From Ruminococcus callidus (GTDB lineage: Bacteria; Bacillota; Clostridia; Oscillospirales; Ruminococcaceae): DNA of 62,894 bases. Below, piece after piece: positions 1 to 7,419 of this stretch (within the stretch, counting starts at the first letter, position 1; each line of letters opens with the position of its first letter). The DNA lies in NCBI RefSeq assembly GCF_020709055.1, contig NZ_JAJFCK010000016.1, forward strand, positions 1 to 62,894, written 5' to 3'. Under the pieces are notes generated by a model. It had not been told where the DNA came from. It did not search any database and was given only the letters and a program-made list of their open reading frames with translations. The position numbers and the translations under genes are program-made.

Positions 1-62
1 TTTTCCTTTTGTTCTTCGTGTCTTAAATTCTTGCGACACTCTTTCGATTCTGTTTTTTAGTT

Positions 63-179
63 TGCCGGTGTTTATGGCAAAGAGGTTCCACCCGTTCCCA
101 TTCCGAACACGGTAGTTAAGCTCTTTCGCGCCTACGATACTTGATCATCTCGATCTGGGAAAATTGGTCAATGCCGGCT
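63..179 (+). rRNA. rrf: 5S ribosomal RNA
   Basis: About 117 nt carrying the conserved 5S core: the loop around CACCCGTTCCCATTCCGAAC followed by ACGGTAGTTAAGCTCTT. The ends (GCCGG at 64-68 and CCGGC at 174-178) pair to form helix I. No 23S 3' end is recognisable in the 62 bases before it, so it is either the end of an rrn operon cut by the window edge or a free-standing 5S gene. Exact ends are estimated from helix I. Confidence 0.9.
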
Positions 180-189
180 CCCTTCTTAC

Positions 190-226
190 GAGGCGCAATC
201 ATTCCGATTGCGCCTCGTTTCGTTTT
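190..226 (+). terminator. Terminator of the 5S rRNA unit
   Basis: Perfect 11-bp stem (GAGGCGCAATC, 190-200, with GATTGCGCCTC, 206-216), 5-nt loop, followed by a T-rich tail. Confidence 0.85.
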
Positions 227-243
227 CGGGTAAAACAAAATAT

Positions 244-286
244 AAAAAATGCGTATCTTGTGTTGTGTCAAGGTACGCGTTTTTTA
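244..286. terminator. Bidirectional terminator, 5S unit / CBS gene
   Basis: Arms GCGTATCTT (251-259) and AAGGTACGC (270-278) form a stem with one mismatch. It is flanked by an A-run on the left and a T-run on the right, so it can terminate the minus-strand CBS gene and act as a back-up for the 5S transcript. Confidence 0.65.
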
Positions 287-287
287 T

Positions 288-713
288 TCAGTCTTTGCAA
301 TCTTTTTCAACAAAATAGCGGATGACATCTTTTCTTGTGATGATTCCGACAAAAACACCACGATCATCAATCACAGGAACAAAGTTTTGATCCATAACCC
401 GCTGCAAAAGATCTTCCATGGATGCGTAAATATTCACCGGCGGATTGAAATCCTTTCGGATAAGACCAGAAATATCTGTGTGTTCTGTTGTGCGGATGTC
501 GCAGTGAATCGCATCGTTTTCACGATTTCGATTCAAAATATACCACAAGAAATCGCCTTCTGTCATTGTTCCCTGATAGACGCCGTTGTGATCAATGACA
601 GGAATGGCGGTATAGTGGTGATAGTGCATTTTTTCCAAGCCCTGCCGAATGGAATCGTCGCAGTATAAGAATGCGGTTTCACATTTTGGCTTAATCAAAA
701 AAATAATGTTCAT
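288..713 (-). CDS. CBS-domain protein
   Basis: 141-residue cytosolic protein consisting of little more than a tandem CBS pair (Bateman module). The first CBS covers about residues 1-65 (TAIPVIDHNGVYQGTMTEGD) and the second about 75-140 (FVPVIDDRGVFVGIITRKDV). Such modules usually bind adenine nucleotides and act as energy sensors; the partner here is unknown. The start at 713 is chosen because GGGAGGAAC lies just upstream; a longer in-frame extension to 797 would run across the promoter's -10 and -35 boxes. Single-gene unit with its own promoter and a downstream terminator. Ligand and role are not predictable from sequence. Confidence 0.85.
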   Translation of the reverse strand: MNIIFLIKPKCETAFLYCDDSIRQGLEKMHYHHYTAIPVIDHNGVYQGTMTEGDFLWYILNRNRENDAIHCDIRTTEHTDISGLIRKDFNPPVNIYASMEDLLQRVMDQNFVPVIDDRGVFVGIITRKDVIRYFVEKDCKD

Positions 714-744
714 AAGTTCCTCCCAATTGTCATACGCTTTAAGC

Positions 745-773
745 ATTATACCATATTTTCGATAGATTTGCAA
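745..773 (-). promoter_or_regulatory. Sigma-A promoter of the CBS gene
   Basis: On the minus strand TTGCAA (-35), 17-bp spacer, TATAAT (-10), placed about 32 bp before the start codon. Confidence 0.8.
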
Positions 774-794
774 GACACTTTTGAAAAAATCGCA

Positions 795-830
795 CAAAAA
801 ACGGCACAGCTTTGATTTTTGCTGTGCCGT
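795..830 (-). terminator. Terminator of the dockerin LRR gene
   Basis: Perfect 10-bp inverted repeat ACGGCACAGC (801-810) / GCTGTGCCGT (821-830), 10-nt loop, with a T-run on the minus strand (A-run 795-801 on plus). Confidence 0.8.
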
Positions 831-866
831 TTGGGTATTTGGTTGATTTTAAAACGAGAGAGTATC

Positions 867-3044
867 TTATTCTGCTGCTTCCGGCAGATTATCGATGATG
901 TGAACCAGGAACTTTAGCAAGCTCATACTGTCTGCAGCATCAATTCCGGGCGCAGCGTTGCACTCAGCATTTGACTTTGCATTTTCGTTCAGGACAACGG
1001 AACCAGCCACTGCCTTGTTCAGCATAACGGCATCGTCCAGACCAACTCTGCCATCCAGATTAACGTCGCCGTACAGAACGGTGAACGGAATTGGCTCGGT
1101 GGAAGTTGTTTCGGAGGTGCTGTCAGTGGAAGCAGTAGTTTCGTCAGAACCGCTGGTGCTTGTGTCTGTGGATGCAGTGGTTTCATCGGAACCAATAGGC
1201 GGCACTTCTGTGGTTTCAGAAGTTTGTGTGGTTTCCGTAGCAACAGGCGGTGTTGTGGTGGTATCTGTGGTGACAGGTGTATCCAGAGGAATGAACGGAA
1301 TGTCGTTTGCGTCGGCATAATTGTGTGCCTCGCTGACAGTGTAGCCAGTAATGGTGATGACATCGTTCTTTTGCAGGGTATCTTCTACCACATCATAACC
1401 AAATGCGCCTTCTTCAATGGTGCTAACGCTCTTGGGGATCGTGATGTTTTCCAGAGAACCGCAGTTCACAAATGCGTTCTTTCCAATGGAAGTCAGCGTA
1501 TCCGGCAGCGTAACTTCCTTCAAAGCGTCGCACTTGGCAAAGGTGTTCTGACCGATTTTGGTAATGTTGTCCGGAATGTTGATGGATTCCAGACCAGAGC
1601 AGCGGTAGAACATGTAGTTGTCCAGCGAGGTAAGGCTGGCACCGATGGTGATGTCCTTCAGACCTTCATCATGATAGAACGCCCACTTGCCGATCTGGTT
1701 TACCGAGTTGCCGATCACCAGCTTGGTTGCGCCGGTGCACTCTGCAAATGCGCTCTCACCGATGGAAACGACCGTATCCGGCAGAACAATTTCTTCCAGA
1801 CCGCTGCATCCATAGAAAGAGGAATTCTTGATCTTGGTGATGCCAGTACCGAAATCAACGCTCTTCAGTCCGGTGCAGCCATAGAACAGGTTGTCCGCAA
1901 CATCTGTCAGGCTGTCCGGCAGCTTGATGCGTTCCAGTGCGGTGCAGTTGTAAAATACGATCTCTTCCAGAGATTTCAGAGTTTCCGGAAGGGTAACGGA
2001 GGCCAGCTGATTACAGTATGCAAAGACACCGCACTTGATGGCAGTGATATTCTCCGGAATGTCGATGGATTCCAGACCGCAGTAGGAGAATGTGTCCTTT
2101 CGCAGAGAGGTCATACTTGCAGGAATGTGTACAGACTTCAGATTTTCACAATGGCTGAATGCGCCGGTTGCAATGGAAGTGATGCTGTCCGGCAAATCCA
2201 TAGAGGTAACACCGGAGTAGGAGAAAGCGCCTGCCAAAATGCTCTTCATGGAAGATTCCGGGAACTGTACGTTTTCCAGAGAAGAACAGTTGTAGAAGGC
2301 ATTTGCGCCGATGGTCTGAACGCCCTCTTCCAGAATGACGGTTTTCAGGCCGGAACAGTTGGTGAACATAGTAGTTCCCAGTGCTGTTACACCGCCCGGA
2401 ATGGTGATGCTCTCCAGAGCGGTGCAGTAAGCGAATACTTCACTGCCGATGATGGTAAGTGTGGAGGGCAGCGAGATATTTTTCAAGTTGGAGCACATGG
2501 TGAAGGCGTTGGTGTTGATCATTTTCACGCCCTCCGGAATCACGAGATCCGTCAGACCGGTACAGCCGACAAAAGCGCTTGCGGCAATGCCCACCAGAGA
2601 ATCCGGAAATGTGATGGAGGTGATATCCTGTCTGCCGTAGAATGCCTCTGCATCAATGTAGGTTACCGGATAGTCGTCAATGGTATCCGGAATGACCACA
2701 TCGGTGATTCCTTCATCGCATCCCGTGATGTGAATGGTTCTGGCAAGAACAGTGTAGTGCAGACCGTCCTCGGTAACCTGTTCGCCTGCGCCGACAACCG
2801 GTGCGGTTTTGGACATGTCAATTTTGGTGAGGGAGAGCTCTGGTGCGATGGCGTCCAGATCTGCATCAATTTGTGCAGCAACCGCTTCCTCCGGCATAGG
2901 CTCCTCCAGTTCAGGCAGCTCTACCGAAACAGAAGCTGCTTCTGCGGATACAGCCGGTTCTGCAGAAACAGAACCCACGCATGCGGGAAGCAACATGACA
3001 ATGGCGGTAAGACCGGCCACGGTTTTTCTCCAATTTGGTTTCAT
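867..3044 (-). CDS. Secreted BspA-like leucine-rich-repeat protein with dockerin
   Basis: 725 residues. A signal peptide (about 1-29) is followed by an acidic stretch, then roughly 20 LRR_5 (BspA/Treponema-type) repeats of about 23 residues over about 105-590, with the recurring pattern 'I..AF..C..L..I.IP'. A Thr-rich linker (about 600-655) leads to a C-terminal type I dockerin (658-725). The first calcium loop (D-V-N-L-D-G-R-V-G-L-D-D) is canonical; the second is degenerate. No catalytic domain is visible, so this is probably a non-enzymatic cellulosome or cell-surface component for binding substrate or partners (inference). Good RBS (AGGGGG) and a consensus promoter upstream; monocistronic. 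Confidence 0.9.
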   Translation of the reverse strand: MKPNWRKTVAGLTAIVMLLPACVGSVSAEPAVSAEAASVSVELPELEEPMPEEAVAAQIDADLDAIAPELSLTKIDMSKTAPVVGAGEQVTEDGLHYTVLARTIHITGCDEGITDVVIPDTIDDYPVTYIDAEAFYGRQDITSITFPDSLVGIAASAFVGCTGLTDLVIPEGVKMINTNAFTMCSNLKNISLPSTLTIIGSEVFAYCTALESITIPGGVTALGTTMFTNCSGLKTVILEEGVQTIGANAFYNCSSLENVQFPESSMKSILAGAFSYSGVTSMDLPDSITSIATGAFSHCENLKSVHIPASMTSLRKDTFSYCGLESIDIPENITAIKCGVFAYCNQLASVTLPETLKSLEEIVFYNCTALERIKLPDSLTDVADNLFYGCTGLKSVDFGTGITKIKNSSFYGCSGLEEIVLPDTVVSIGESAFAECTGATKLVIGNSVNQIGKWAFYHDEGLKDITIGASLTSLDNYMFYRCSGLESINIPDNITKIGQNTFAKCDALKEVTLPDTLTSIGKNAFVNCGSLENITIPKSVSTIEEGAFGYDVVEDTLQKNDVITITGYTVSEAHNYADANDIPFIPLDTPVTTDTTTTPPVATETTQTSETTEVPPIGSDETTASTDTSTSGSDETTASTDSTSETTSTEPIPFTVLYGDVNLDGRVGLDDAVMLNKAVAGSVVLNENAKSNAECNAAPGIDAADSMSLLKFLVHIIDNLPEAAE

Positions 3045-3142
3045 AGAATTGAAACCCCCTTTCTGATGTTATGCTAATGTTTGAGGCAATTTCCTCCGAA
3101 ATACCGGCAAATGACCTCAGGTTGACAAATAGCATTTCTTAC

Positions 3143-3171
3143 ATTATAATCTATTTTTTTCGTTCTGTCAA
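3143..3171 (-). promoter_or_regulatory. Consensus sigma-A promoter of the LRR-dockerin gene
   Basis: Minus strand TTGACA (3166-3171), exactly 17-bp spacer, TATAAT (3143-3148). It lies about 100 bp before the start codon and leaves a leader of about 90 nt with no obvious fold. Confidence 0.9.
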
Positions 3172-3226
3172 GTGAATTTTGTAAAAAATGCTAGCCGACA
3201 GGACGCCTTTTTCAACCATTCCGCAG

Positions 3227-3254
3227 AAAAAAGCGACGCTTCGAAAAGCGTCGC
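3227..3254 (-). terminator. Terminator after the VanY-like gene
   Basis: Stem GCGACGCT (3233-3240) / AGCGTCGC (3247-3254), 6-nt loop, and a T-run on the minus strand (A-run 3226-3232 on plus). Confidence 0.85.
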
Positions 3255-3282
3255 AAGGGAAGTATGGGAATCATAGAACCGG

Positions 3283-4497
3283 TCAGTATCCGTAGTATCC
3301 GGCGTTGGGATCAGCGTAGGTGTCGTATCCGTATCCATAGCTGTCATAACCATAATTGTAGCTGTTGTCGTAGCCATAATTGTAATCATAGCTATCGTAG
3401 CTGTAATTGTTGTAATCGCTGTACCCGTAGCCATTGTCATAGGAGTAATCATATCCATAAGAGTTGTTGTCATATCCGTAGCTATAGTCATAGGAATCGG
3501 TGGCAGCTTCTGTGGCGGGCTGTGTTGTGGTGGGGGAAGTGGATGCGCCAATGGTCAGCGTGAAGATGAATCCGTCCGTGTTATTGCCGGATACGGTGTA
3601 TACTGTGTCCTTTGGCATCTCCACATGAGTGGTGCCGCTGGCATCGGCGGGAACGTAGTAGATCATATAGGAAGAAGTGCCGTCATCGTAGGATAATCCG
3701 CCGCTCTCCAGCGTGTAGCTTTTCAGCGCATTGAGATACTCTTCCAGCGAGTAGTTATTCTGATGCATGATTGCGGCGTGTACTGCACCCACATAGCGGA
3801 AGTGGGAGGGCGTAAAGGAAACACCGGTCGCTGCGGTCTTGTCCTCCGGATAGCGGAGCACAAAGCCGTACTGCCAGGAGTTCGCCACCATCCAGTCATT
3901 CTGCTTGGTGAGGTAGGCGACCACTTCGCCGGTGCTGGTAATCAGCCCGATGTCGAAGCTGTAGCCGCTGCTGCGATCTGCCAGCTCCGTGGTGTAGAGG
4001 GAAGAGGCATCGGCGTAGGCGGATGTGGTGCTGTAGATCTGCAGATTTGGCCAGCCGGTTTCTGTAGCGTATGCGTCAAACAGACTGGAGAGGGGCTGGA
4101 ATACCTCGGTTTGCATGGTCAGCGAAGTGTCACGGGGCAGGACATTGGAGTTCGTGTTGGTGGAAAAATCCGAAAATGTCTGCGCACCGGTGTAAGGATG
4201 CGTGCTGTCCACCAGAACCAGAGGGCCGCTTGCCATGTCGGCGGAGGTGAGATCCAGAGAAATTCCATCCGAGGACGTGCTGTCCGAATCGTTGGCATCT
4301 GTGGAATCTGTGTTGCTGCCGTCAGAACTATTCGCCGAATTGGATGCTGCAAATTCGCCAATGCCCACAATGTTTTCTGCGGGTGCAGGGCGGATGAGCC
4401 GATAAACTTTGTCGATCAGGAAAATAAGACCAATGAGAATGAGCAAAGAAGCCATAAAGCCAGCTGCATTCAATCGTCTGCGAGGGCGATTGCGCAT
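3283..4497 (-). CDS. Membrane-anchored VanY-like (M15B) domain protein, probably inactive, with Tyr-rich tail
   Basis: 404 residues. Basic N-terminus, one membrane segment (about 13-35), a Ser/Asp/Asn-rich spacer to about 120, a VanY/D,D-carboxypeptidase-like domain (about 121-262), an extra domain, a Thr linker, then a 70-residue tail (335-404) made almost only of Tyr, Asp, Asn, Ser and Gly (about 27 Tyr). The family motif SxHxxGxxxD appears as ADRSSGYSFDI (173-183), so the first zinc His is Arg175 while Asp182 remains. The catalytic ExxH appears as TPSH (229-232), so Glu is Thr229 and His232 remains. The fold marker SHFRYVG is clear. I infer a pseudoenzyme that may still bind peptidoglycan. 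It lies 41 bp after the next gene upstream, with a strong RBS (AGGAGG), so the two are probably co-transcribed. Confidence 0.75.
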   Translation of the reverse strand: MRNRPRRRLNAAGFMASLLILIGLIFLIDKVYRLIRPAPAENIVGIGEFAASNSANSSDGSNTDSTDANDSDSTSSDGISLDLTSADMASGPLVLVDSTHPYTGAQTFSDFSTNTNSNVLPRDTSLTMQTEVFQPLSSLFDAYATETGWPNLQIYSTTSAYADASSLYTTELADRSSGYSFDIGLITSTGEVVAYLTKQNDWMVANSWQYGFVLRYPEDKTAATGVSFTPSHFRYVGAVHAAIMHQNNYSLEEYLNALKSYTLESGGLSYDDGTSSYMIYYVPADASGTTHVEMPKDTVYTVSGNNTDGFIFTLTIGASTSPTTTQPATEAATDSYDYSYGYDNNSYGYDYSYDNGYGYSDYNNYSYDSYDYNYGYDNSYNYGYDSYGYGYDTYADPNAGYYGY

Positions 4498-4538
4498 GGG
4501 ATCTCCTCCTTTCCTGTTTTATTGCAGAGGCGGTGCAA

Positions 4539-5768
4539 TCAATACCACGTGTCGGCGTAGTCACCGCCGGAGTAATTGGTATCATAGCCGCCTTCGTCAT
4601 AGCTGTAATTGTAATCATTGTAGTCTTCCGCAGCTGTGGTAGTCGTGGTGTCATCTGCGGTCATGTTTGTGAGGTAGCCATTTTCATCGGTGGTCAGCGG
4701 TTCAAGGTCAGTGGGCATGGGGTAGCCGTCGTGGAGGGTGCCGTAGATAGCAAAGGTATCGTAGACTGCCTGCCAGTAGCTGGGGCCCATTGCCGTCACT
4801 GCAATGTATTCTTTGCCGCTGTCATCGGTGGCATAGCTGACCAGACAGTGTCCGGCCTCATCGGTGTAACCAGTTTTTCCGGCTTCGATGGTGATGCCAG
4901 TAACTTCTGTACCGTACATTCTGCTGAACATATTGCTCTCCAGCAGGATTCCCTCCGGATGCTGGTCAGTTGCGGCTGTGGTATACTGATAGGTGCTCAG
5001 GATCTCACGGCAGGTATCGTTTTTCATGACATAACTCATAAGCAGGGCGATATCTGTGGCAGTGCTGTAGTGTTCCTTGTCCTGTAAGCCGCTTGCGTTG
5101 GTGAAGTGGGTGTTTTTCAGTCCAAGCTCCTGTGCCTTGTCGTTCATCAGCTTGACAAACGCATCTTCCGAGCCGCAGATGTGATCGGCAAGAGCAATGG
5201 TTGCATCTGCACCGGAGGGCAGCGCAATGCCGTAGAGCAGATCACGGACGCTGACGGTTTCGCCCTCTTCGAAGCCGGCACGGGATGCCTCAGCCTCTAC
5301 CAGCGGGGCGATGATGTCGTAGGTCATGGTGACGGTTTCGTCCATATCCTGAATGTTTTCCACGGCCACCAGCACAGTCATGATCTTGGTCATGGATGCC
5401 GGATACATCCGGTGGTCAGCGTCACGCTGCGCCAGAATGGTGTTGTCCTGCACATCCAGCAGGACGGCGTACAGACTGTTGATGTTAGAGCTGGTTAGTT
5501 CCAGCAGATTGTCGGCTGCCTGCGGATAGACCAAAGTATTCGCAGCTTCGGTCGCTTCCTCCGTGGAAGCTTCGGTTGCCAATCCTGCCGCTTCGGTGCT
5601 TTGTACCGCTGCGACTGCCGCAGGATTCTGCCGAACCTTGGGTTTGCCGGTCTGCGTGAGAAGAACAATAAGGAATACCACGACGATGAGTCCGCAGAGG
5701 ACACCGATCGTGGTATTGATCCACAATTTTTTCTGTGCTTTTTTTTGTTTTGTCTTACGAATTTCCAT
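4539..5768 (-). CDS. D-alanyl-D-alanine carboxypeptidase (S11/DacA family) with Tyr-rich tail
   Basis: 409 residues. Membrane anchor at about 15-38, Ala/Thr/Glu-rich spacer, then an S11 penicillin-binding carboxypeptidase domain (about 85-350). It has SxxK as SMTK (Ser125, Lys128) and KTG at 298-300. The SxN motif reads SGA (185-187), so the usual Asn is Ala. The domain should trim the terminal D-Ala from peptidoglycan stem peptides outside the membrane. After a Thr-rich linker the protein ends in a 29-residue Tyr/Asp/Asn/Gly-rich tail (381-409), like that of its downstream neighbour. RBS GAGGTG and a consensus promoter precede it; first gene of a two-gene unit. Confidence 0.85.
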   Translation of the reverse strand: MEIRKTKQKKAQKKLWINTTIGVLCGLIVVVFLIVLLTQTGKPKVRQNPAAVAAVQSTEAAGLATEASTEEATEAANTLVYPQAADNLLELTSSNINSLYAVLLDVQDNTILAQRDADHRMYPASMTKIMTVLVAVENIQDMDETVTMTYDIIAPLVEAEASRAGFEEGETVSVRDLLYGIALPSGADATIALADHICGSEDAFVKLMNDKAQELGLKNTHFTNASGLQDKEHYSTATDIALLMSYVMKNDTCREILSTYQYTTAATDQHPEGILLESNMFSRMYGTEVTGITIEAGKTGYTDEAGHCLVSYATDDSGKEYIAVTAMGPSYWQAVYDTFAIYGTLHDGYPMPTDLEPLTTDENGYLTNMTADDTTTTTAAEDYNDYNYSYDEGGYDTNYSGGDYADTWY

Positions 5769-5845
5769 GTTTGCACCTCATAACTGCACTGACTCGATTG
5801 AGTTGCCGTTTTTGTGTGTCCTTCCGGGACAAACGGTTCTTTACA

Positions 5846-5874
5846 ATTATAATATGTTTTTGTCGTTTTGTCAA
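5846..5874 (-). promoter_or_regulatory. Consensus sigma-A promoter of the carboxypeptidase pair
   Basis: Minus strand TTGACA (5869-5874), 17-bp spacer, TATAAT (5846-5851), about 80 bp before the start codon. Confidence 0.9.
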
Positions 5875-5913
5875 TGGATTTGTTGGAATTTGCGCCGTGT
5901 TTGGGGAAATGCC

Positions 5914-5946
5914 GAAAAAAAGAGACACTGCCAAAGCAGTGCCTCT
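5914..5946 (-). terminator. Terminator of the ABC transporter operon
   Basis: Stem AGAGACACTGC / GCAGTGCCTCT (5921-5946) with one G-U pair, followed on the minus strand by a T-run. Confidence 0.8.
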
Positions 5947-5978
5947 CGTTTCTTCGAGAAAATGCGGTTTGAAATCTC

Positions 5979-7400
5979 TTAGGATGCGGAAGAGGAGATC
6001 ACGGTCATCAGTTCCGAATACTTCTCCAGCATTTTGCCGCTGCCGCTCAGCGCATTCTGGCGGACAACGGTTCTGGTATAAACGCCGTCCACACGTGCCC
6101 AATAGGTCGTGTCATCCCGCTTGACCAGTTCCACAATGCGTGTGGTGCCGTCTTTCAGCGTGTAAGTGATGGTGAGGGACGGGGTGCCGTTTTCCGGCGG
6201 GTCGCTGTCCAGCTGGATCTCCGTATAGGTGAGGCTGGACACCTGCGAGAACATGTCCTGGAATGCCGTGAGTGCGGCATCTCCATAGGTGCTGATGTCT
6301 GTGCCGTTGCAGGTGTACTTTTTGTTCTCATAATCCACGCCAAAGGTAGTGTCAATAGATAACGTTCTGTCGTTGTAAGAGCCGTTGTACTGGATGGACA
6401 TGGCGGAAATTTCGTCTATGCCGACCTTGCAGACGGTTTTCAGAAGATAGGTCGTGGTTTTTCCCTGCAGGAAAGTGACATAGGAGGAGTCGAACCGCCA
6501 GATTTCACCGGTTTCCTCGTTCAGACAATTGATATAGCTGGAAACGAGGGGATCGTAGTCTTCAAAACGGAGCGTGGTCACATCGCCGTTTTCCTGTGTG
6601 ATCTGGAACACATAGCAATTCTTGTCCAGATTGTACTTGGCATAATCAGCTTCCCTGACATCCTGCGCACCGAAATCATCGATTTGCAGTTGGATGAGTG
6701 TTGTCACCAGCGAGGACACCTGCGAGCTGTCTACAGCCACAGTATTTTGCAGCGGTTCGGTCATAATCCATGCGGAGTCCGCTTTTTCCAGCTGATAAGC
6801 GAGGTCGTCGCCATGGGACAGAGAGAGTTTGCAGATGTTGGAATCCTTGTCCTGTAAGATGTACCGATAGCGGAGCTGTTCCTTGGTGATTGCCAGATAG
6901 CCGGCAGAATCGGAGCTGACCAGATAGATGTGGTCGTCGCCCTTTTTCATCACATAAAAATACTCTTTCGTTGCGGTCTGGTTGCCAATATAAATGGTAT
7001 CCTGTGCGCTGTCTGTGTAGTAGGTGATTGCGATAGGATCGTCAAGCCCGTCGCTCTTCTTGGTTTCCTCGTCTGCCGAACCGAGATCTTCGCTGGCAGT
7101 CAGCGTTGCGCCGTAGGTGCAGAGTGCTGTAATATAATAGGTGTTGATCCGGATGTCGGTGGCATTGACTGCCTCCCATTCGGCGCTGTCATTCGGTTCT
7201 ACAGTGTAGTCCAGCTCCGGCGTGTGCAAATCCAGCTTGATGATATCGTTGGAATTAAAGGTGGTTAGCTGTAACGCTGCGGATTTTTCGGATTCCTCTG
7301 CATCCTTCTGATTCTGATAGTGATCCACAAAGAAGTACGTCCCCAGTGCGATTGCCACCATCAGAAGCAGAGTCAGACCCAGAATCAGTTGTTTTTTCAT
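5979..7400 (-). CDS. DUF4340 domain protein of the Gld-type ABC operon
   Basis: 473 residues. One N-terminal membrane segment (about 4-22) followed by a large extracytoplasmic region with repeated DUF4340-like units (sections such as 'DIIKLDLHTPELDYTVE' and 'LSLSHGDDLAYQLEKADSAW'). DUF4340 proteins usually sit beside GldA/GldF/GldG-like ABC transporters, as here, and are thought to assist that exporter; the substrate is unknown. The start at 7400 (MKKQLILG) has RBS AGGAGGAT; a longer frame to 7493 would overlap the upstream gene. Last gene of the operon, 19 bp after its neighbour. Confidence 0.8.
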   Translation of the reverse strand: MKKQLILGLTLLLMVAIALGTYFFVDHYQNQKDAEESEKSAALQLTTFNSNDIIKLDLHTPELDYTVEPNDSAEWEAVNATDIRINTYYITALCTYGATLTASEDLGSADEETKKSDGLDDPIAITYYTDSAQDTIYIGNQTATKEYFYVMKKGDDHIYLVSSDSAGYLAITKEQLRYRYILQDKDSNICKLSLSHGDDLAYQLEKADSAWIMTEPLQNTVAVDSSQVSSLVTTLIQLQIDDFGAQDVREADYAKYNLDKNCYVFQITQENGDVTTLRFEDYDPLVSSYINCLNEETGEIWRFDSSYVTFLQGKTTTYLLKTVCKVGIDEISAMSIQYNGSYNDRTLSIDTTFGVDYENKKYTCNGTDISTYGDAALTAFQDMFSQVSSLTYTEIQLDSDPPENGTPSLTITYTLKDGTTRIVELVKRDDTTYWARVDGVYTRTVVRQNALSGSGKMLEKYSELMTVISSSAS

Positions 7401-7419
7401 GGGATCATCCTCCTGTTGA

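Noticed and set aside
1..62. 3' end of 23S rRNA upstream of the 5S gene.
   Set aside because: No conserved 23S terminal helix sequence is visible in these bases.
1400..2700. Regular repetition of about 69 bp.
   Set aside because: It is the coding periodicity of leucine-rich repeats, not a DNA repeat or CRISPR array.
3290..3500. Short repeated DNA units resembling a tandem or CRISPR-like array.
   Set aside because: They encode the Tyr-rich protein tail in frame; units are irregular and there are no spacers of equal size.
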